In this document: in pieces, positions 55,228 through 64,000 of the stretch
How the letters are laid out: each line of letters begins with the position of its first letter
Position numbering within the stretch: the first letter of the stretch is position 1
Assembly (NCBI GenBank): GCA_905221605.1
Contig: CAJNDS010001646.1
Span: 336,001 to 400,000 of the forward strand
DNA from: Symbiodinium natans
Taxonomy: Eukaryota > Sar > Dinophyceae > Suessiales > Symbiodiniaceae
DNA length: 64,000 nt
Direction of reading: 5' to 3'
The notes under the pieces: generated by a model
What the model was told of the DNA's origin: nothing
The model's database searches: none
What the model saw: only the letters and a program-made list of their open reading frames with translations
Position numbers and translations under genes: made by a program

Positions 55228-58200
55228 ACCCGCTCTGCCCTTCCTCCCTTTTTTGCGAAACCCTCTTTCCTCCTTTCCTGTCCTGGGGCCGGCCCGGCTG
55301 CCGAGGCGGCGCGCGCAAGCGTTTACAATTATGGTTCATACGACCGTCATAGGAGCTATCGTGGTACTAGGGTAGATGAAGCCGTCACAAGCCGACCTTG
55401 CAGTTTGCAGCCGAAGGTGCCGGTGGTGAGTGCAATCGAGGCCCAGAGAGGGATGAACTTGTAGAAGAACACCCAGCGGATGATGAGATACCTTGTTCGG
55501 ATGTGTTGGGGGGTAGGGGGGGCGCGGAGGGGGGTAGGTGGGGAGGTGGGGGGAGGCGGGGGGAGGCCGGGGGGTAGGCGGGGGGGTAGGCGGGGTAGGG
55601 GCCGCTTCTTGTGGTCGGGTTTTTGAAGGTGGGCACTACACACTGCGACAACAATACAAACGAATTTGTGCAGTTCTGGGCACTTTCGCTACTTCGGGGC
55701 AGCCCAAATGGACGCTACGTGGTGGTGCTTGGAATGGCCCCAACGCGGAATCCGTACGATAAGGGAAGGGAGTCCTACTATTTGGAGACCTGTATTGGGA
55801 TTCGCCCATTTTCGGAAACCCCAAGTGTGGCAGCTAAGTCGAAAGACAAGTTCACACCAAGGAGCGACACAAGTCCATAGAAACTCACCTCAGAAGCTGC
55901 TGAAATGACCGAAATGAAGGGTTTAGGGTTTAGGGCTTAGGGTTTGGAGAATTGTAAGCAAAGTCCAAGCACTTGGTTGTGGGAATGAACCCAAGCGCAG
56001 GACCTGACCGACGTGCAAGGCTCTGCATGACGGTCGGTTTCCAACCCAAGCTGATCCCTGTTCGTTCGCCATTACTGAGGAAATCCTGCTGAGTTCCTTT
56101 TCCGCCGCATGCTTATATGCTTAAATTCGATGGGTTCACTTGTCTTTCTTCATGCTAGGAAGAAAAGACGTGAAAAGTTGATCAGTCAACCTAGTGGGCA
56201 ATGCCGCGAATGCCTAACACTGAGCATGCCAATGCGAGTTATGAGGGTAGCACACAGCAGCACCACCCCTTGAAAGGAGCGGAAGGACTAGGAAAACTAG
56301 AAGCGCTGAAGCAGACATGCTCTCAGGCATCGCAATGCACGTTCAAGAGGCCACCGGTTCACAGACTACAGCTTAGAGAGCTTGCCAAGTCCCAGCTAGG
56401 CTTTGGGGCCGTCAGTCTACCAGATTCTACCAGGATGGACCTCAAACCCCTCTGAAAAATGATCTTGAATGTGATCCTCTTTCACCCAATCAAGGAAAAT
56501 ATGAACAATATCCCTTAAGACCCTAAACCCTGATTAATTAAACCGTAAACCCTAAACCCTAAACCGCCTAAACCCGAAACCCTCATCCTAATCCCAAAAG
56601 CCTAAAACCCAATACGGGGGGAAACTATAAAAACAGGGCAGCTGCCATGTGGCCCCCGCGCACAGCACGGCGTTGAGGAGGAACTCCGAGGCTCGGGTGG
56701 AGCGCTTCCTTGTTGCTGGGTTCGCTGGGTTGAGGGTTAGGGTGCTCTGCCGAGATTGTGGGACGGGGCTGCCAGGTTCAGGACATATGAGACAGACATA
56801 TGAGACAGACAGGCGCCGCATCGGGCATCACACCTCCAAATCGAGTCCGGAGCTCCGAGCGAAGACGCGGCAGAGGCGATAGCCTCGGTTTCAGAGGAAG
56901 CCAGGGAGATGCCACATGAAGCTGTGTGAGGGCGGGCGGGGGGGAGTGGGGGCGGCACGCGAACTTGGGTATGAAGGTTTGGGGTTCTCTTGAGCACTGA
57001 ATGAACAAAGGGTGGCGACGACAGTAGAGTTGAAAAGGACAGCTCGGGATGGCTCGGGTTCGAGTTGAGGTTGGACGACAGCAGCAGCAGCAGCAGCAGG
57101 AGGAGTGAAGGAATCCGGCGCCAACCCCTGATATGCAGGCTCGAACTCTTCCCCTGTCTCTTTACAGGCTCACGACAAGCTCACGACAAGCTCATTACAA
57201 CCGGGCGGCTTAGTGGGATCAACGACAGCATGAATCCTGCCCAGCCTGGCAGGTCTGGAGCTTTGGATTCCTAGAGGAGCCCTTGAGAGTTTAGGCGATT
57301 GGGAAGCAAGGGGCAGTTTGAACACGTGTTTGTTTGTTTGGACTGGTCTTTGTCGAGTTCCTGTGCTTCCTGCTGACTTCCCCCTCACTTTCCTACGCTG
57401 ACTTGGTTCAGAAAGGTACAGGACTGAAGCTTGTAGCATTTGCCAAGGGTTCCAGGACACCACAAGACTGACTTCAGCTTGCCCCAGCTTAGGGTTTCGG
57501 GTTAGGGTTCGTATCGTCCGGACCACCGAAACGCCCATATTCGCTGAAGGATGAGCACAAAGGGCCACAAGGCGAGAAAGGACCCGCCTTTCTGGCCTTA
57601 GGGCTCGCCACCCAACGATTTCATTCAGGGGTTTAAGGGCTTGCCAGCCACCAGTTTAGGGCTCACCGCGAGCCATCTTAGGGGCCTCCTGTACAAAGTC
57701 AATTTAGCTGGGTTATTCAGGAAACCATTTAATTTGAAAAATTGGTTTCGTTCAATCCGACAAGGGGGCTGGTCCAGGAGCCCCGTTCGTCCCCGAATTG
57801 TGGCATGCCTGTTTTCCAACTATCCTCGCACCGGCTGACCCTTTCCAGATGGGAGCTGCGCTCTGAGAGTTTGTAGCCCTAAGCCCTAAACTCTAAACCC
57901 TGAACCCTAAAACCTAAACCCCAAGACTGCGGCCTAAGATGGGAGGATGGGTCCTCTCAAAGGGCATTATCAGGATTTGGGCTTTCGGGCGAACACGTAC
58001 GCCAAAGACTCCACAGAGACATCAAAAAACACCAGGTTCAAAAGGGAGACGCTGAGGTCCTTCCACCTCCTCGAATCAAAGAATGAATAGATCTGTGTTT
58101 GCCTAACAGGTTGCTAGGCCTAACCTTGCGTTGCCTTTCGCCTGCTTCCCTGTAGCTTGTTTCTTTTTGTGCAGGCCTCTCAGGGCTAGGGCTCTCCCCC

Positions 58201-61116
58201 CCGCCTGCTATGGGATGCTCCCTCTATGGGGTACAGCTCCGAGTTGTTGAGGCCCAGTTGGGACTCTTCGCAAGAATGCGCCTCTTTTCGTTAAAAAACT
58301 CGACTCAGAACTCATATGGCAGTTTGGAAATCACACCCCGCGCCTGCGAAGATCGTGATTTTGACGGCCGCGTCATCCTCATAGTAGCCTGAAGCGATGT
58401 AGTCCATCTCATTCAAGAGATGTGTCCTGCAGCTTCATCAGGCCCAATTCGGCTCGCCCACCCCCCGGCAGTCTATCAGTCTGGGATGCTGAACGGCAAG
58501 TTCCAAAAGTCCGCAGGCCCTTCAGGCACTGAGACTAGGTTTAGGGTTTTAGGGTTTTAGGGTTTCGGGTTTCGGGTTTAGGGTTGCGTGAAACGACAGG
58601 AACTCTAGAGCACCAAGTCTGCCAGTTCACCCCGAGGTGATGCAAGAGCCTGGCTGTCAAGATCACCCTCATCACGTCCCATATAACAATATTGTCTCGT
58701 ACCCCCCAAAACCATTTTGATTCTGATTGAATAGGCTAACTATAGAGGCCAGTTTTTTTTTTTTTTTTTGGGGGGGGGTTCTTATTGCATAACTATGTAG
58801 GGACCATAAGGGAATTTCTGTTACTAATTCTTCCGACCCCAATATTCAGCACTCTAAAACCCTTAAGGCCCCAAGAACCCCTTAAGTCAGTACGGGTGGC
58901 CACAGCAATGGGAGAAGAAGCCGCGTCGGATAGTGGGTCTCCGGCCCAAGCCTTATCAGACAGCGCAGATAGCGGCTTCAGACAACAAGTTTAGAATTGA
59001 AGGACTTTTGGAGCCCCCAACCCAAATAAAGCAATTAAACAAGAAGGTTTTGCGTTTCGGGTTTTAGGGCTTAGGGTTGCATGTGCCAAGCCTGAAAGGA
59101 GATAAGGACCATTAGGCCATGAGGACCAGACCACGAAAGCAGCAATTCATGAAGCACTCTGGAGCGCCGCGGAAGAGTCCGCTCGGCCACTTTCAATTCC
59201 CAACTCCGAGCATTGGAGCGTAAGCCTGCGCTTCCAACAAAAAACCTCAACTAACAATCGCCTCCACCCTGATTTGGACTGGATAGAAGTTGGATAGGTT
59301 GGATTGGTCTGGTCGGATTCGGCGGTCGGGCTCCATGCTCTGCCTGCAAGCTCCCTGGAGCAGCCTGTACAACATCTGCTCCTCCCGAATGCGGGTGGGA
59401 GGGCTCCTGACTGTTGCAAGGGGTTAAGGGTGGGGCAAACCACCTCACCGCCCAAATGCAACCCTCTCAAGTCTCTTCAAGCCAGGTCGCGTATACATGA
59501 CCTGGTCACGCACCTTCATTCGCACGTGCCTAAGGAAAAGGGGCTGCTGCTCCAGCGGGTGACATGGGCCGTGATCTTCTTCAAGGGGCACGGATTTCGG
59601 GAGTCAGACAAAAGGCATCTGTATCCGCTTTGATTCAGGAAAGATGCAGGCCGAGTTATACGTGAGATCACAAGAGCTGCGCAAAAGGTCAGATGGGACG
59701 CAACTCATACCCCGCATTCCCCTGAAGAGCGCCAAGACCATCATTCCAATGAAAGGGCCACTGAAGGCAAGGCACATATTGCACTGCTCAAGGGTTCTGA
59801 ACCATCTCAGCATCGTGCCTTTCAGTGGTGCAGGGCTCAAGTTGCTCAGCTGATGCCCCAAACTCCCGCGCTTCTTGTGCCATGCACAACCTGACATTGA
59901 TCACTCCCTGGGTAGCCCAGAGGCCCCGAACTATAACAAGGGTAACCTTTTGGGGTCGTTGCTTTATGAGGGAACCTTGAACCCTAAAAAGGGAAAAGAG
60001 TAAACGACTGGGCTACCAAGCTCCACACTATAGGCGTTTCTCCGTTGATTCCGCTAATCGCAGACGTAGAGTTTGGTAAAAGAAGAGCAAAAAACTCCGA
60101 AGCGTCCCATTGTCAGAAAGCTCTCTCATGGCTTTAGTATGGCCAAAAGGCGTACGGCTTAGCTTCCAGCAAGTCCCCCTACAACCCCCGTAAGCAGAGG
60201 CGAGCCCAGCAAAAACCCCCGGGAAGGCAGCAGCACAACCAGCTCTCTGCAACCGAGCTGCGTTGCACGCGGATGCGATCCTCATTACGGGAACCTCGGA
60301 TCATCTCAGGAATTTGGGGTTTAGGGTTTAGGGTCTAGGGTTGAGGGTTGCGGGGGGGCTTCGGGTCTGTGGGGGTTCGGGGGCAAAGGCCCTCCCCTTT
60401 GACTCAATCAATGGACGGGCTAGCTACTGGTAGCTGACCAGACGGCTGACAGGCCAACCGCGGCAAGAGTAGGGGTTTAGGGGCTCGCCTGTCCTATGAC
60501 CAGCTGCACCCGGCAAAAGCGGTCAAAGCGACCACGAAGCGACGCTCATCAGTACAACATGCACCGATCCCGTTTCCAATGGCCTAACAAAGAGCAAAAA
60601 TGCGCCAACAAGGCCGGGGAAGCATTCAGCGTTCTCGATGCTGAAGTCCAGAAGCCTTGGTGAGCTCAGAGTCATGGTGCCATGGTCTGCCAACTGGTTT
60701 AGGGTTGTAGGGTTTCGGGTCTAGGGCTGCCTAAGCAACAGAGAACCTCAGAGTCGGCTCAACTCGTGCTCGTGACGGTTTGGGGCTGGGGGGAGCTTCG
60801 GGGACAAGCCGACGCTTACAGCTTACATACTCACGATGCAGCCTTGAGTTGAACCAGCCACCTTCCAGACCTTGGCGCCTGATAGCAATGAAACAGATTG
60901 TTCTGGGTTATCACCAACAATCTCTGCTTGATCATCCCGATTAGAATGCACGCCTCCAATTGACTTGATTGACCTTAAAAACTAAACAGGGCCTGAAACA
61001 GTCGGGCCTCAGATTCTCAGATTGGGTGCATGGTTTGGCAGGTTGCGCTGCTGCAAAAAGACTCTTGCGGTATGGGGGAATTCGGCATACTCACTGCGCG
61101 CCTCATAGACTGATAT

Positions 61117-61282
61117 ACATACATATATATATATACACATATGGATATATATATATATATGTATATATGGGGGTTGCCGAAAATAGGGGTACCCTTGTTG
61201 GGGGGGGGGGGGTCCCTTTAAGGGAATTCTACTCTATTTGGGGTATTAACGGGGTACCGTGCCCCCTATTTCGGGAAATGTA
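61117..61282. mobile_element. AT microsatellite abutting MITE-like element, family A
   Basis: A TA-rich tract (61117-61168) leads directly into a unit with arms GGGGGTTGCCGAAAATAGGG (left) and CCCCCTATTTCGGGAAATGT (right). The unit includes a 14-G run and aligns in reverse with 4121-4218. Confidence 0.65.
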
Positions 61283-61891
61283 TGGCAACACTATAACATC
61301 ATGACAATGTAAATGTGCATGTACATGTGCATGCAGTGTACATGTCAAACGTTTCTTGACTCCTCTCGTCCACCACATGGCAAGCCGCCAGGACTTAAAG
61401 CACGACCTATAGACTCTGATCTAAGGCTCCGAGTATGGACCCTTCATGTGGGTCCCTTGCGATATAACCCTTTTGTTCACTGCAAATACCCAGGGCCCAT
61501 ACTTCGGATCCCTAGAAACCGGGGTAAGGAACCATACTAAGGGCCTAAGGGCCTTCCAACCTTAGATCCAAAAATCCACACCTGCTATGTTCTTGTACAT
61601 CTATGCTACAAAAGTAGGTCTTACGCTCAGAAGGCCCACCCTCAGAAGGCCAAGCTCGGGTGTGCCATGCTCCGCTGGCTACCAGGGAGGCTCAACACTA
61701 AGAGCCTACTACCAGCCGCTTTTTGCAAAACTTGGCAGCCCAGTAGCCATCTTAAGACAAGGGCACCCTTTTTTGGGCTTGGTTACCTTATAAGGGAACC
61801 TTTGAAACCAAACATGCATATGCGCTGCTTTCGGATTGGCACAGCCAGGGTGCGGACAGCGGAAAGAGGGGGAACCAATGAGAACACATGT

Positions 61892-62033
61892 GGGGGTTTA
61901 CGATATTGGGGCACCTTACTGGGGTCCTTATCATAAATAAAATAAAAAAAGTGTTCAGGACACGTCCCATCATAAGGGGATCCTACTATTTGTGGTCTAT
62001 ATTAGGGTCCTTTATGCCCGTAAGCCTCCCCCC
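61892..62033. mobile_element. MITE-like element, family A (longer copy)
   Basis: Starts GGGGGTTTACGATATTGGGG and ends CGTAAGCCTCCCCCC, with TCCTACTATTTGTGG inside. The unit is expanded by an A-rich stretch near 61934-61953. Confidence 0.55.
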
Positions 62034-64000
62034 ATATGCCTCCAATGCCTTTGCGAAGGAAGCCAGACCCTGAAGACATCCGTCAAAGGTCACCCGCGCT
62101 TTTCTAAACCCTATAAGCCCTACAGTAGACTCCAGAAAGTTGGAACATGGTGTCCACAGCCCTAACCTGAAGCCCAAACCTGAGCTTGAGGGGCTGCTCC
62201 GAGAGCTTCGCGCGGTCGCGGGCGTAAACCTTGGTTTGCATAGCTTTAAGAGTTGCTTTCAACAATGAGAGTCATCTCCAATCACAGTGTTTCGGAGTGC
62301 GGTTGCCGGGGCTAGACTGCTCTGACTCAAGACCGAGCGGAACGCCTCCACCCCCCCGCCAACCCCCCCCCAACCCCCCCCCCCCCTCCTCCCTTTTCGA
62401 TAGAAGTCCCGGTTGCGGTGAACCCCCCCCCCGGCCCCCCACCCCCTTGGACGAAGTTTGTAAACACTTAAGCACACACACACGCACACGGAGGCTGCAG
62501 CGAATGCTTCAGAGTTGCCTGGGTGAAGCAGTCACGGCCCTACTCCCAATGTGCTCGGGGCATATTGAACACCCCCTTTGTTCAGAAACTTGCACAAGCC
62601 TTGCTCGGTGACTGCACGTCCTAGCAAGCCAAAAAGTCCGGCCACCCACTTCGCGCATAGCCGGGAAGAGGAGTCAATCATGGGATTCACCCCGCTTGCC
62701 TGGGCCCCATCCTCGCGAGTTGTGCTGGTATGTTCAGTGGTTCTACCGGTTGTGGCTCATTTTGCATTTCCTGTTGCGGTCGAGGATTTCGCCATTCTCC
62801 AGCTCAGAACATATGGTGGCTAACATCATCAGGAGAAACTCCGGTTTCATCAATGTGGGGGAAATTCCGTTTCCATGTAATGCTTATGCCGCAAGCTCCT
62901 GCATTCTTGACCTCCAGTTTTGGCTGATACCCACCACTCGGATCTGCTTTACGGCCCTCTTCTTCTCTGCCTGGGTGCCCGGAGCGTCGCCACCAGGACG
63001 TAAATCGAGGTCACGGACACCACAAACCTGGGACGAGTCGCGGGGTTTAGGCGGGGGGGGGGGGGGTTGGACTAAGGGGTGCCGAGCACTTAGCGGCTTC
63101 AGTCTGCGACCCTGGGCTCTACCCTAAGAATCGCTTGCCCGAACGCCGAAAAATGAAAAATTTCTGGAGCCCTGGAGGCTGCAATCGTCGACTTGGCTGA
63201 ATTTTTGGGTGGATTTATATTTAGGAATCCCCCCAAAAAAAGAGCCCTCGAACAACCCTCAGACCCATGGTGGTTGCCTAGAAGACCCTCCGGCCCTCGC
63301 AAGCTGCTCAACTTCAAGCCCATGTTTTTCCACATCTGGGTCGCGTGATGCCAAGGTCGATCATGCTCGTGTTCAAGTCCAACAGCCTTGTGGCCCAAAG
63401 GGCTAGACAGAGTGTTGGGGTTTAGGGTTTAGGGCTTCGGGTTAGGGCGTACATGCGGCGGCTTCGAATCTCGTGGCGGTTCGGGGGGGGGGGGGGAAGT
63501 GCGGGTTCAACTTCTCAGGTTAAGGAGGATGGTAGTTGTGCGGTGCTGCTGAATGCAAATACCTCCAGCCCACCAGATCGCCTGAACAAGCAAACAAGGA
63601 TGTTGAAACCTTTCATGGCAGAATCCTCGGAACTGGGGCAGGTGTGTGGGGGGGAGGGGGGGCCCTATAAAAAGAAGAAAAACAAGTTCTGGCTCAATAA
63701 GGATTATATCGGGATAATAAGTGCAAGAACGAAATTAAGATTATGTTCGAACCCAACACTTGCCGGCCTCCAAAACTGTATCAGCAGATAGATGGAGGAG
63801 AACACCAGCCAGGCAGAACAGCTTACCTGCCGAGTTCACCGAGCTGTTGCTTTACAAGCACGGTTTTTTTGTCTGCGAAGGTGTGTGTGTGTGTAACCAT
63901 TCGAGGCATCAAAGCCACGTCGTGGAAGCAGCTCTGGATGCAGGGGCTCATATGACTTGCAAAGTTGGGGGCGTCGTTTCTTTGAATTTAAAGGGGGCAG

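Larger units (their letters stand above)
53978..64000. other. Repeat-rich stretch with no recognised gene
   Basis: Contains telomere-like arrays (54720-54838, 55918-55945, 56520-56585, 57878-57920, 58541-58587, 60317-60345, 63419-63437), the 81-nt poly-C, GC-skewed G/C runs, a CAG tract (57081-57100), an AT microsatellite (61117-61168), family A units (61169-61282, 61892-62033) and a family B unit (about 58738-58846). A plus-strand block near 62670-62820 is hydrophobic but unidentified. No gene can be supported. Confidence 0.5.

Noticed and set aside
55100-55380. Long proline-rich and glycine-rich open frames
   Set aside because: They are created by the poly-C run and have no independent coding support.
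1-64000. tRNA, rRNA, snRNA, CRISPR or complete spliced-leader RNA genes
   Set aside because: None of their characteristic motifs was recognised on reading; tandem repeats present lack the spacer structure of CRISPR. A covariance-model scan would be needed to exclude small RNAs.

Overview
The window looks like nuclear DNA of a dinoflagellate or a close alveolate relative. The reasons are: Arabidopsis-type telomere motifs (CCCTAAA/TTTAGGG) scattered in both orientations throughout; host genes broken into exons of 19-78 nt whose introns mostly start GC or GA and end AG; and every recognisable gene lying on the minus strand. No organellar, bacterial or viral features were seen. The assignment is an inference.

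Layout. (1) 3.8-8.1 kb, minus: a HemK/PrmC-type glutamine methyltransferase rebuilt from seven exons; five of these join in frame from motif I through the NPPY motif. Unidentified candidate exons lie just upstream (8.9-9.6 kb). (2) 14.8-15.1 kb, minus: two exons of a membrane protein in a region poor in repeats. (3) 16.6-19.3 kb, minus: three candidate exons of an S4-domain pseudouridine synthase (weaker). (4) 22.2-24.4 kb, minus: a REX4/ISG20-type DEDD RNA exonuclease, seven exons joining in frame over 86 codons with Exo I and Exo II motifs. (5) 28.1-28.8 kb, minus: a weak Mei2-like fragment. (6) 39,874-48,761, minus: an intact LTR retroelement of 8,888 bp. (7) The remainder is repeat-rich: telomere-like arrays, at least seven families of short inverted-repeat (MITE-like) elements, microsatellites and an 81-nt poly-C run.

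The retroelement is the outstanding feature. It has two 303-bp LTRs that read identical by eye, a CCCTA target duplication inside telomere-like repeats, a primer-binding site matching the anticodon region of initiator tRNA-Met (the copia 'half-tRNA' style) and a polypurine tract. Its two long ORFs overlap in a +1 register and together encode about 2,600 residues: a WW domain, an S1-like domain, a SAM-like segment and six CCCH zinc fingers. No protease, integrase, reverse transcriptase or RNase H was recognised. It appears to be a young, non-autonomous, oversized Gag-like element probably mobilised in trans.

The host genes have housekeeping roles (release-factor methylation, RNA trimming, RNA modification). 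Nothing indicates that they work together; they share strand, tiny exons and repeat-filled introns. Exon calls were made by hand translation and need confirmation against transcripts.
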